Assembly: GCA_023701245.1 (NCBI GenBank)
Contig: JAMPXK010000016.1
Span: 1 to 44,179 of the forward strand
DNA: 44,179 nt
Direction: 5' to 3'
Source of the DNA: Elusimicrobiales bacterium
GTDB lineage: Bacteria; Elusimicrobiota; Elusimicrobia; Elusimicrobiales; UBA9959
The notes beneath the pieces were generated by a model. That model searched no databases, was not told the DNA's origin, and saw only the letters and a program-made list of their open reading frames with translations. Each line of letters opens with the position of its first letter. Position 1 is the stretch's first letter. The position numbers and the translations under genes are program-made. Positions 37,563-44,179 of this stretch are shown in pieces.

Positions 37563-37754
37563 ATGATGACCTGCAACGAAAAAGACGACCGTGAAGAGTT
37601 CCGCAAGGGAGAGAAGCTTATCGTGCGCATCCCTCCGGGCCACGCCGTCGGCAACGACACTCCCGGGCTGAAGCCCAAGGGCGGCGCCTACCTCTGGGTA
37701 ATGGGCCCCCGCCGCCGCGCCGGCAAAGGTTGGCGCGAAGAGTCCGTGAACTGA
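37563..37754 (+). CDS. Small basic protein, 63 residues
   Basis: 63 residues, highly charged (EKDDREEFRKGEKLIVRIPP, then PKGGAYLWVMGPRRRAGKGW). No signal peptide, helix or family was recognised. Evidence that it is real: a purine-rich ribosome site (GAGAGGA) just before ATGATG, a promoter-like TATATA about 35 bases upstream, a dedicated terminator 17 bases after the stop, and no longer ORF on either strand. The middle may form a small beta structure. The second ATG at 37566 is an equally possible start. Confidence 0.6.
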   Translation: MMTCNEKDDREEFRKGEKLIVRIPPGHAVGNDTPGLKPKGGAYLWVMGPRRRAGKGWREESVN

Positions 37755-37771
37755 GGCGGTCTCCCGCCAGG

Positions 37772-37800
37772 AAAGCCGCGCCTCCCGCGCGGCTTTTTTA
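37772..37800 (+). terminator. Rho-independent terminator
   Basis: Stem AAAGCCGCGC/GCGCGGCTTT with a five-base loop and a T-tract, ending the small gene. The TTG at 37801 just after it is not a start codon. Confidence 0.92.
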
Positions 37801-37866
37801 TTGCTTTGGCCGGAAAATCCTGCTACCATAATACCGGGTAATGCCGCCAGCGGCCAGCGGGGGAAA

Positions 37867-40359
37867 ATGGAAGCCGGTTTCCTTAAAGACCTTATCTACA
37901 ATATCTGCCTCCTCCTGGGGGTCGGGGTCGTTTATTCCGAATTCAACCTGAGGCCCGCACGGCCGGCGCGTTACAGGGATATCCTGACGGGTGTTCTGCT
38001 GGGGGTCGTGGGCGTGGCCGTAATGCTCAACCCGTGGGTGATGCGCCCCGGCATGGTCTTCGACGTGCGGTCCGTGCTCTTGAGCGTAGGCGGGGTTTTC
38101 TTCGGCCCCGTCTCTGCGCTGCTGGCGGCCGTTATCACGGCCCTGTTCCGCTATGAGATCGGCGGGGACGGCGTCTGGATGGGCATAGCAGTTATCTTCT
38201 GTTCTGCCGGCATAGGCGTGCTGTGGCGGCGCCTGCGGCCGCAGGTGGCGGAAAAAGCCAGCCTGCTGGAACTGGCGCTGTTCGGGCTTGCGGTGCACCT
38301 GGGCATGCTCGCTTGTACGGCGTTGCTGCCCGCCGGTACGGCCCTGGAAACTTTGCGCAGGATAGCGCTGCCGGTGCTGCTGGCCTACCCGGCCGCCACG
38401 GTGGTGTTCGCCATGCTGCTGCTGCGCCAGGCGGAACGGGCGCGCGGCCGCCTGGCCCTGGTAGAGAGCGAAGAGCGCTACCGGGCGGTCTCCGAATATT
38501 CCAATAACGCCATCTGTATCGTCAGCGACTCCGGCGCTATAACCTGGGTGAACAAAAGAATGGAGGATATGGGCGGGTTCTCCAAAGCGGAATACCTGGG
38601 GGCGGGGTCGTTCGCGCGCTTTATAGCGCCGGAGTCCCTGGAGTTCGTGCTCTCGAATTTCAAGAAGTTCCTGGCCGGCCTGCCTTACGAGCACCATTAT
38701 GTATTCGCCTTCGTGCGGGCCGACGGGGTAAAACGTCTTTGTGAGAAGTACATGACAGATTTCCGGGACAGGTACGGCCGCCGGAACCTGGTCATCAGCA
38801 TGGTGGATATCACAGAGCAGCGCAAGGCCGAGGCCGAGCGCGAGCAGCTGCTGCGGGCGATAGAACAGGCCGGCGACGCCATAGTGATCACCGACGCGGC
38901 CGGCCTCATCCAGTACGTGAACCCGGCTTTCGAGAAGAGCACAGGCTACACGCGGGCCGAGGCGCTGGGAAAGAACCCCAGTATACTCAAGAGCGGCGCC
39001 CAGGACGCGGAATTCTACCGCAGGTTCTGGGCCGCCCTTTCCGCCGGAGAGACCTGGGAAAGCAGGATGGTGAACCGGCGCAAGGACGGCACCCTTTATA
39101 CCGAAGAGGCCGTAATTTCCGCCGTGCGCGACGCCGACGGCAGGATAGTTAACTACGTGGCCGTCAAACGCGATATTACCGAGAATCTGCAGATGGAAGA
39201 ACAGTTCCGGCAGGCGCAGAAAATGGAGGCGGTGGGGCACCTGGCCGGCGGCGTGGCGCACGATTTCAACAACATACTCACCGCCATAAAGGGCTATTGC
39301 TCCCTGGTTTCCTCGGCCCTGCCCGCGGGCTCTCCAAGCCGCGAGGACATAGGTGAGATCATAAACGCCGCTGACAAGGCCACCGCCCTCACCGGCCAGC
39401 TGCTGGCTTTCAGCCGCCGGCAGATAATGACCCCCAAGGTGGTGGACGTCAACAAGATCATAGGCGACATGACCAAGATGCTGCTGCGACTTATAGGCGA
39501 GGAGGTGAAACTTTCGACACACCTGCTGAACGCGCCCTGCCTCGCCAAGGTGGACCCGGGCCAGATAGAGCAGGTGATCCTCAACCTGGTCATAAACGCG
39601 CGCGACGCCTTGCGCGAAAAAGGCGAGATCATACTGGAGACCGGCATCTGCGATACCTCCGGGGACGAGGTGCCGTGGAAGACCCTGCGCAAAGCGGGGC
39701 GGCTGGTATTTATACGGGTGAGGGACAACGGCTGCGGGATGAGCGAGCTGGTTAAGAGCCATCTTTTCGAACCTTTCTTTACCACCAAGGCCTCCGGCAA
39801 AGGCACGGGGCTGGGGCTTTCCGTGGTCTTTGGCGTGATCAAGCAGAGCGGCGGAGAAATAGCCGTGGATAGCGCGCCCGGCAAGGGCAGCGTCTTCAGC
39901 ATTTACCTGCCCTTTGTGAAAGGCGAGGCGGCGCCAGGTGAGGCAGAGGGCGGCAGTTCGCTATCCGGCGGAAGCGAGACCATACTGCTGGCGGAGGACG
40001 AAGAAAGCCTGCGCCGCCTTGGCGAGCGTCTGCTGAAGGCCGCCGGCTATACCGTGCTGGCGGCGGCTTCCGGCGCGGAGGCCCTGCGCCTCATGGAAGA
40101 GCGCGGCAGGCCGGTGGACCTGCTGCTCACCGACGTGGTAATGCCGGGCCTTACCGGGCGCCAGCTGGCCAAAGAACTGGCCGCCCGAAAGCTCTGCCCC
40201 AGGACGCTTTACATGTCCGGCTACACCGACGAGGCCATCGTAAAGCACGGCGTACTGGAGCCGGGCATAGCTTTCATCTACAAGCCTTTTTCAGCCGACG
40301 GTCTGGCCAATAAGGTGCGCGCCGTCCTGGACGGCCCAGCGGACCAGGCCCGGGCCTGA
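37867..40359 (+). CDS. Hybrid sensor histidine kinase (5TM-LytS-type sensor, two PAS, HisKA, HATPase, receiver)
   Basis: 830 residues. The N-terminal ~190 residues hold five to six membrane helices of the 5TMR-LYT type (LTGVLLGVVGVAVMLNPWVM, VRSVLLSVGGVFFGPVSALL). Two PAS domains follow (ESEERYRAVSEYSNNAICIV; AIEQAGDAIVITDAAGLIQY with a PAC tail). The dimerisation domain has the phospho-His in GGVAHDFNNILTAIKGY, the ATPase N-box VINARDAL, G1 VRDNGCGMS and G2 GTGLGLSVVFG. A C-terminal receiver has AEDEES, Asp in LLLTDVVMPG and Lys in YKPFS. Start chosen at the ATG after GGGGGAAA. No DNA-binding partner is adjacent. Confidence 0.93.
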   Translation: MEAGFLKDLIYNICLLLGVGVVYSEFNLRPARPARYRDILTGVLLGVVGVAVMLNPWVMRPGMVFDVRSVLLSVGGVFFGPVSALLAAVITALFRYEIGGDGVWMGIAVIFCSAGIGVLWRRLRPQVAEKASLLELALFGLAVHLGMLACTALLPAGTALETLRRIALPVLLAYPAATVVFAMLLLRQAERARGRLALVESEERYRAVSEYSNNAICIVSDSGAITWVNKRMEDMGGFSKAEYLGAGSFARFIAPESLEFVLSNFKKFLAGLPYEHHYVFAFVRADGVKRLCEKYMTDFRDRYGRRNLVISMVDITEQRKAEAEREQLLRAIEQAGDAIVITDAAGLIQYVNPAFEKSTGYTRAEALGKNPSILKSGAQDAEFYRRFWAALSAGETWESRMVNRRKDGTLYTEEAVISAVRDADGRIVNYVAVKRDITENLQMEEQFRQAQKMEAVGHLAGGVAHDFNNILTAIKGYCSLVSSALPAGSPSREDIGEIINAADKATALTGQLLAFSRRQIMTPKVVDVNKIIGDMTKMLLRLIGEEVKLSTHLLNAPCLAKVDPGQIEQVILNLVINARDALREKGEIILETGICDTSGDEVPWKTLRKAGRLVFIRVRDNGCGMSELVKSHLFEPFFTTKASGKGTGLGLSVVFGVIKQSGGEIAVDSAPGKGSVFSIYLPFVKGEAAPGEAEGGSSLSGGSETILLAEDEESLRRLGERLLKAAGYTVLAAASGAEALRLMEERGRPVDLLLTDVVMPGLTGRQLAKELAARKLCPRTLYMSGYTDEAIVKHGVLEPGIAFIYKPFSADGLANKVRAVLDGPADQARA

Positions 40360-40416
40360 AAATCGCCGCGCGGCGGCGCCACCGGCCTTACCCCCTACAC
40401 AGGAAACAAAAAGTTA

Positions 40417-40457
40417 ACGCGCGCGACCTTGACAAAAGCGCGCGCGTCATCTATATT
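40417..40457 (+). promoter_or_regulatory. Promoter with inverted repeat around the -35 (GT51-like gene)
   Basis: TTGACA (40429-40434), 17-base spacer, TATATT (40452-40457). The -35 lies between perfect 9-bp arms ACGCGCGCG (40417-40425) and CGCGCGCGT (40439-40447), a candidate operator. Confidence 0.8.
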
Positions 40458-40477
40458 ATTAGTCCGGGTTAGGCTTA

Positions 40478-41296
40478 ATGGACCATACACCACTACATAC
40501 GCGCTCGCGGATGCTTTCCAAGCATTACAAGCATCACGATCATCTGCTTGACACCTGCCGCCGTCAAAGGAATTCTCCTTTTAAAACCTTTATCTGCTCC
40601 CTGGCCGTAATTGTCGGCTTGGCGGCCCTGCTGTTGGCGGGCTACTGCGCCTCTGTGGTGCTAAAAGCGCGCCGCGCCACCCCCGCCATAATACAGGCCG
40701 CCCTCGCGCCCGAAAAGATAACCCTCACCCCCGCCGATCTGCCGCGCCGCCGCGTGGACCAGCTGCTTAAGGTGGAAGATCCCGCTTTCCTCGACCACAA
40801 CGGCGTAGACCTTAAGACGCCGGGCGCCGGGCTTACCACCATTACCCAGGCCCTGGTAAAGATCTTTTATTTTAAAGAGTTCAAGCCGGGTTTCGCCAAG
40901 TTAAAGCAGACCCTGATAGCCCGCTTCGTCATGACCCCTCTGGTTTCCAAGCAGGACCAGCTTACGCTTTTTCTGAACTACGCCTACCTGGGCAACTGCA
41001 GGGGAACGGAGGTCCGGGGCTTTACGGCCGCCGCGCAGTGCTACTACTATAAAAAAGTGGAGCGGCTTAAAGAGGACGAGTACCTTTCCCTGGTCGCCAT
41101 GCTTATAGCGCCGGACACCTTCAGCCCGGTTGCCAACCCGCAGGCCAATAAGGACCGGGTGGCCCGCATAAAGAAGCTCATAGCCGGGGAATATGTCCCG
41201 GCCGGCGCCCTGGACGTTTATTACGGCCCCCTGGACCCCAACACCCAGACGGCCCTGGCCCCGGCTTCTTACTTCCGCAGCATTTACGAGAATTGA
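40478..41296 (+). CDS. Membrane-anchored GT51-like transglycosylase domain protein, degenerate
   Basis: 272 residues. A basic cytoplasmic tail rich in His/Lys (1-35), one membrane helix (~38-62), then a GT51 (peptidoglycan transglycosylase, MtgA-like) domain: VEDPAFLDHNGVD with the first catalytic Glu (Glu100), GLTTITQALVKIF in place of the usual GGSTITQQ, SKQDQLTLFLNYAYLG, RGFTAAAQCYYYKK and LSLVAMLIAP. The second catalytic Glu, expected near 145, is Gln-Thr by eye alignment, and the domain is short. It may be inactive or have altered activity. No transpeptidase domain, so not a class A PBP. No clear ribosome site precedes the ATG. Confidence 0.78.
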   Translation: MDHTPLHTRSRMLSKHYKHHDHLLDTCRRQRNSPFKTFICSLAVIVGLAALLLAGYCASVVLKARRATPAIIQAALAPEKITLTPADLPRRRVDQLLKVEDPAFLDHNGVDLKTPGAGLTTITQALVKIFYFKEFKPGFAKLKQTLIARFVMTPLVSKQDQLTLFLNYAYLGNCRGTEVRGFTAAAQCYYYKKVERLKEDEYLSLVAMLIAPDTFSPVANPQANKDRVARIKKLIAGEYVPAGALDVYYGPLDPNTQTALAPASYFRSIYEN

Positions 41297-41312
41297 TTGC
41301 CGCAAGAAAGAG

Positions 41313-41343
41313 CAAGACCGCCGGAGAGGCGGTCTTGTTTTTT
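41313..41343 (+). terminator. Rho-independent terminator
   Basis: Stem CAAGACCGCC/GGCGGTCTTG with loop GGAGA and T6, after the transglycosylase-like gene. Confidence 0.92.
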
Positions 41344-41370
41344 CCGGCCGGGGCGCCGCTTTGCGCCCGG

Positions 41371-42201
41371 CTATTTTTTAGGAGTTACCAGACGCCCGTC
41401 CTTGGTATGGAGTTTCACGGGGCCGGTCAGTTTGCCGTTCTTGAATTCGCCTTCTCCTTCCACCTGGCCGTTCTCATAGTAGCTGCGCCTTATGCCGTTC
41501 TCGGTGCCGTCCTTGTAAACGGCCTGCATCTGCAGTTTGCCGCTGGGAAAATAAAATTTCTGCGGGCCTTCCCTTTTGTCGTTGACGTAGTTGCCTTCCA
41601 GCCGCAGCTTCCCGTCCGGGAAGTAACCTTTTACTATGCCGCTGATCTTGCCGTTGACGTATTTCTTCTCCAGCTTGAGGGCGCCGCTTTCGTAGTATTC
41701 CTTCCAGGCGCCTTCCGGCTTGCCGTTGACGTAAAAGATCTCGGACATCAGTATGCCGCCCGGGGCGTAGATCTTGGCCAGGCCGTTGCGCTTGTTGTTC
41801 TTCATGGTCATTTCCGTCAGCGGCTTGCCGTCTTCGCCGTAGGTTTTGACCAGCCCGTCCATTTTGCCGTTAACGTAGGACTCTTCCGATTTGAGTTTGC
41901 CGTTGGGGTGGTAGTTCTTCGAGACGCCGTTAAGCTTGCCGTCCTTGTAGGCGGCCGCGGAATTCAGCAGGTCATTCTCATAGTAGTTCACGACGCCGTC
42001 GGGTATGACACCGGTCTGGGCGATGACATTGCCGCGCTCGTCGTAGGTCTTGACGGCCGCTTCCTTGCCGTCCTTGTAGTAAGTTCCCGTCTGCACCTTC
42101 CCGTCCGGGAACCTGGATACTTTCAGGACTATCTCGGCGAAAAGAAGGCGCGGCGCCGTCAGCGCCAGCAGCAGTATGAAGGTCGTTCTCATCGGTCGCA
42201 T
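41371..42201 (-). CDS. Exported MORN-like repeat protein (YwqK family)
   Basis: 276 residues from the ATG at 42201, which follows AGGGGGCAGGT. Signal peptide ~1-22 (LLFA|E). The rest consists of about ten copies of a ~23-residue MORN-2 repeat with the form YxNGKxxGxxKxYYPNGKLKxE, for example YVNGKMDGLVKTYGEDGKPL and YVNDKREGPQKFYFPSGKLQ. Databases often name this group 'toxin-antitoxin system YwqK antitoxin', but no toxin lies nearby and the protein is exported, so that name should not be taken as function. Probably a beta-rich surface or periplasmic binding protein. Its convergent neighbour ends in a terminator at 41313-41343. Confidence 0.85.
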   Translation of the reverse strand: MRPMRTTFILLLALTAPRLLFAEIVLKVSRFPDGKVQTGTYYKDGKEAAVKTYDERGNVIAQTGVIPDGVVNYYENDLLNSAAAYKDGKLNGVSKNYHPNGKLKSEESYVNGKMDGLVKTYGEDGKPLTEMTMKNNKRNGLAKIYAPGGILMSEIFYVNGKPEGAWKEYYESGALKLEKKYVNGKISGIVKGYFPDGKLRLEGNYVNDKREGPQKFYFPSGKLQMQAVYKDGTENGIRRSYYENGQVEGEGEFKNGKLTGPVKLHTKDGRLVTPKK

Positions 42202-42265
42202 ACCTGCCCCCTGATTCAAGGGTTATGGTAGCGCATCTGTTCGCGGCAGTCAACAGGGGGAAATA

Positions 42266-42299
42266 AAGAGGGCGGAACCTCGCGGTTCCGCCCTCTTTT
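42266..42299 (-). terminator. Rho-independent terminator of gdhA
   Basis: A 14-bp stem (42266-42279 with 42284-42297, arms AAGAGGGCGGAACC/GGTTCCGCCCTCTT) and a TCGC loop; T-rich on the minus side after the stem, so it ends gdhA transcription. Confidence 0.9.
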
Positions 42300-42318
42300 C
42301 AGGCTTGTCTAAGACCGC

Positions 42319-43704
42319 TTAGACTATGCCCTGGGCCATCATGGCGTCGGCGACTTTCTTGAAGCCGGCCATATTGGCGCCCGCCACGTAGTTGCCGGGC
42401 ATGCCGGCCTCTTTGGCGGCCGTCACGCAGGCGTTGTGGATGTTGACCATGATGCCGTGCAGGTGCTTGTCCACCTCTTCGCGGCTCCAGCTCATGCGCA
42501 TGCTGTTCTGGCTCATTTCGAGACCGGAGGTGGCCACGCCGCCGGCGTTGGAAGCCTTGCCGGGGGCGAACAGGACCTTCGCCTCCTGGAACGCGGTCAC
42601 GGCCTCGGGGGTGCAGGGCATGTTGGCGCCTTCGGTCACGCACATCACGCCGTTCTTGATCAGCGTCTTGGCGTCGTTCTCGTTGAGTTCGTTCTGGGTG
42701 GCGCAGGGCAGGGCCACGTCAACCTTCACTTCCCACGGCTTCTTGCCCGCGTGGAACTTGCCGCTCTTGAACTTTTCGGCGTACGGGGCTACGATGTCCT
42801 CGCCGCTGGCGCGCAGCTGCAGCATGTATTCCCACTTGTCGCCCTTGATGCCTTCGGGGTCGTGGATGTAGCCGTCCGGGCCGGAGATGGTGACCACCTT
42901 GCCGCCCAGGTCGTTGACCTTCTGCACGGCGCCCCAGGCCACGTTGCCGAAGCCGGAGACGGCCACGGTCTTGCCCTTGAAGCTGGTGCCCTTGGTCTTG
43001 AGCTGCTCTTCCGCGAAGTACACCACGCCGAAGCCGGTGGCCTCGGGGCGGATCAGGGAGCCGCCCCAGGTGATGCCCTTGCCGGTCAGCACGCCGGTGA
43101 ACTCGTTGCGGATGCGCTTGTACTGGCCGAACATGTAGCCGATCTCGCGGCCGCCCACGCCGATGTCGCCGGCAGGTACGTCGGTGTCGGGGCCGATGTG
43201 GCGGCACAGTTCGGTCATAAAGCTCTGGCAGAAGCGCATTACTTCGGCGTCGGACTTGCCTTTGGGGTCGAAGTCGGAGCCGCCTTTGCCGCCGCCCATG
43301 GGCAGCGTGGTCAGGGCGTTCTTGAAGATCTGCTCGAAGCCCAGGAACTTGAGGATGCTGGCGTTCACCGAGGGGTGGAAGCGCAGGCCGCCTTTATACG
43401 GGCCGATGGCGCTGTTGAACTCGAAGCGGAAGCCGCGGTTCACCTGCACCTCGCCCTTGTCGTCGGTCCACGGCACGCGGAAGGTGATGGAGCGCTCGGG
43501 CTCGACGATCCGGTCGAGGATCTTGGCCTTCACGTATTCGGGGTGCTTTTCCAGCACCGGGGTGAGGGTTTCGAGGACTTCCTTGACCGCCTGGTGGAAT
43601 TCTTTCTCGCCGGGGTTCTTGGCGATAACGTTCGCCAGCACGCCGTTTACATAATCATGAACGGACTTTTTGCCTTTCTCGGCTACAGCTGAGGGTTTAG
43701 ACAT
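42319..43704 (-). CDS. gdhA: Glutamate dehydrogenase (hexameric, NADP-type)
   Basis: 461 residues. Interconverts 2-oxoglutarate plus ammonia and glutamate. Sequence follows the small hexameric GdhA type throughout: FRVPWTDDKGEVQVNRGFR, NSAIGPYKGGLRFHPSVN, QIFKNALTTLPMGGGKGGSD (catalytic Lys region), FCQSFMTELCRHIGPDTDVP, ITWGGSLIRPEATGFG, the Rossmann motif VAVSGFGNVAWGAVQK, and LPCATQNELNENDA. NADP preference is suggested by similarity to E. coli GdhA but not proven. Ribosome site AAGGAA and a near-consensus promoter precede it. It can supply glutamate for SerC. Confidence 0.95.
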   Translation of the reverse strand: MSKPSAVAEKGKKSVHDYVNGVLANVIAKNPGEKEFHQAVKEVLETLTPVLEKHPEYVKAKILDRIVEPERSITFRVPWTDDKGEVQVNRGFRFEFNSAIGPYKGGLRFHPSVNASILKFLGFEQIFKNALTTLPMGGGKGGSDFDPKGKSDAEVMRFCQSFMTELCRHIGPDTDVPAGDIGVGGREIGYMFGQYKRIRNEFTGVLTGKGITWGGSLIRPEATGFGVVYFAEEQLKTKGTSFKGKTVAVSGFGNVAWGAVQKVNDLGGKVVTISGPDGYIHDPEGIKGDKWEYMLQLRASGEDIVAPYAEKFKSGKFHAGKKPWEVKVDVALPCATQNELNENDAKTLIKNGVMCVTEGANMPCTPEAVTAFQEAKVLFAPGKASNAGGVATSGLEMSQNSMRMSWSREEVDKHLHGIMVNIHNACVTAAKEAGMPGNYVAGANMAGFKKVADAMMAQGIV

Positions 43705-43773
43705 GATTTCCTTCCTTTTTGATTTTTCTGCGGGGTCAGTAGAACTTAAAAACAGACTAAAAGCTGTAAATCT

Positions 43774-43802
43774 ATATTACAAACCTAAATATGGGTTGTC
43801 AA
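43774..43802 (-). promoter_or_regulatory. Sigma-70 promoter of gdhA
   Basis: Minus strand: TTGACA (43802-43797), 17-base AT-rich spacer, TAATAT (43779-43774); start near 43767, leader about 63 bases. Confidence 0.88.
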
Positions 43803-43943
43803 CACAAGGGCCCGTTACAAAAAAACGCGGCGCGGCGGCGCTATTTTGCGGTATTCAGGGGGTGGCGGTCCCTTTGCGCGGCCGGGAGCCTGTCGGCGCC
43901 GCAGGCGGGGCCGGGCGGGCCCGGCATCTTGAGCGTTTATTGA

Positions 43944-43974
43944 TGTGACTTAAGTTACAATAATATTCTATACT
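43944..43974 (+). promoter_or_regulatory. CRP/FNR-like palindrome and -10 box of the last gene
   Basis: TGTGA-CTTAAG-TTACA (43944-43959) matches the CRP consensus TGTGA-N6-TCACA at 9 of 10 positions. It overlaps the -35 region of a promoter with -10 TATACT (43969-43974). The stretch 43803-43943 between it and the gdhA promoter shows no ORF with a ribosome site. Confidence 0.5.
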
Positions 43975-43992
43975 TAAAAAGTTAAGCGGTTT

Positions 43993-44179
43993 ATGAAAAA
44001 ACTCGCCCTCATTCCTGCTTTGCTCCTGTTCCTGGCCGGCTTTGCCGCGGCCGGGGAATTTCAGGATAAAGGCGAGACCATCGCCGTGGATTTTCCCGCG
44101 GGCTGGAACCCGGGCAAAAGCGACGACCCCGCCGTAACCCTGAAGCTGGAAAGAGGCCGTGCCTTCTTCGAATTCTCGA
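43993..44179 (+). CDS. Small exported protein, 5' part only
   Basis: The first 62 codons are present; the gene runs off the window. Signal peptide 1-20 (MKKLALIPALLLFLAGFAAA|GEF). The mature start (ETIAVDFPAGWNPGKSDDPA, VTLKLERGRAFFEFS) resembles the PsbP/DcrB-like type of small exported proteins and the beginning of the 185-residue protein encoded at 31650-32207. Function unknown. The -10 TATACT lies 18 bases before the ATG with a CRP/FNR-like site just upstream. No clear ribosome site. Confidence 0.7.
   Translation, partial: MKKLALIPALLLFLAGFAAAGEFQDKGETIAVDFPAGWNPGKSDDPAVTLKLERGRAFFEFS

Noticed and set aside
37801-37866. TTG start 22 codons upstream of the histidine kinase ATG
   Set aside because: It directly follows a terminator hairpin and has no ribosome site; the ATG at 37867 has GGGGG upstream.
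37798-39762. Minus-strand frame of about 650 codons opposite the histidine kinase
   Set aside because: The plus strand encodes a complete set of PAS, HisKA, ATPase and receiver motifs; the antisense frame is His/Gln-rich without a family.
41371-42201. Antitoxin of a toxin-antitoxin pair
   Set aside because: The YwqK label rests on MORN-like repeats; the protein is exported and no toxin gene is next to it.

Overview
The window looks like a piece of a bacterial chromosome with high GC content, Gram-negative and rich in exported proteins. It carries a PorV/UPF0164 outer-membrane protein, C-terminal beta-barrel and FlgD-like sorting domains, many signal peptides, an anaerobe-style ptb-buk pair, and several secreted proteins with no recognisable family. 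This mixture resembles Elusimicrobiota (or a related deep lineage), but that assignment is inference; no rRNA or other phylogenetic marker is present. There are 36 supported protein genes (the last is cut by the window end). I saw no tRNA, rRNA, CRISPR array, transposase or prophage.

Layout. 1-159: a structured, repeat-like intergenic element (minus strand). 160-4783 (minus): a 1213-residue fibronectin-III-like surface protein followed one base later by a PorV-like barrel. 4925-8640 (plus): a DUF4185-like exported protein, then butyrate kinase, phosphate butyryltransferase and a SEC-C protein. 8647-8760: a perfect 28-bp inverted repeat, then a terminator. 8815-11424 (minus): three exported proteins (unknown, serine hydrolase, YcbK/M15 peptidase). 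11592-14048 (plus): an exported TPR region joined through a membrane helix to a Ser/Thr kinase. 14113-17510 (minus): MarC and a degenerate 5'-nucleotidase-like domain fused to a probable barrel. 17613-21224 (plus): threonine dehydrogenase, flavin reductase, a lipoprotein and an exported protein. 21288-24233 (minus): a two-receiver/PEP-pyruvate-binding signalling protein. 24363-26754 (plus): a tandem pair of paralogous Cys-containing exported proteins. 26899-31666 (plus): serC-serA, a structured leader, DUF1015, an orphan response regulator and a transglutaminase-like protein. 31650-34143 (minus): two exported proteins, one a putative zincin. 34258-36055 (plus): nitroreductase, UvsE, DUF4405. 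36101-37399 (minus): clostripain-family peptidase. 37563-41296 (plus): a 63-residue protein, a hybrid histidine kinase and a GT51-like transglycosylase. 41371-43704 (minus): MORN-like protein and glutamate dehydrogenase. 43993-end: start of a small exported protein.

How it fits together. The metabolic genes point to amino-acid catabolism and biosynthesis in a fermentative cell: serine synthesis (serC, serA), threonine breakdown (tdh), glutamate dehydrogenase, and acyl-phosphate/ATP formation by Ptb-Buk. Much of the rest concerns the envelope: secreted peptidases, peptidoglycan enzymes, surface adhesin-like repeats, barrels and membrane sensors. Promoters are easy to see: several match TTGACA-16/17-TATAAT closely, and on some minus-strand genes the -10 lies only 7-10 bases before the ATG, suggesting leaderless transcripts.

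The most interesting candidate for an undescribed system is a structured element seen in two copies (1-120 minus, 29100-29210 plus), whose hairpins keep their pairing while the sequence changes. Other leads are the DUF1015 protein behind serC-serA, the pseudo-phosphoesterase/barrel fusion, and the tandem exported pair.
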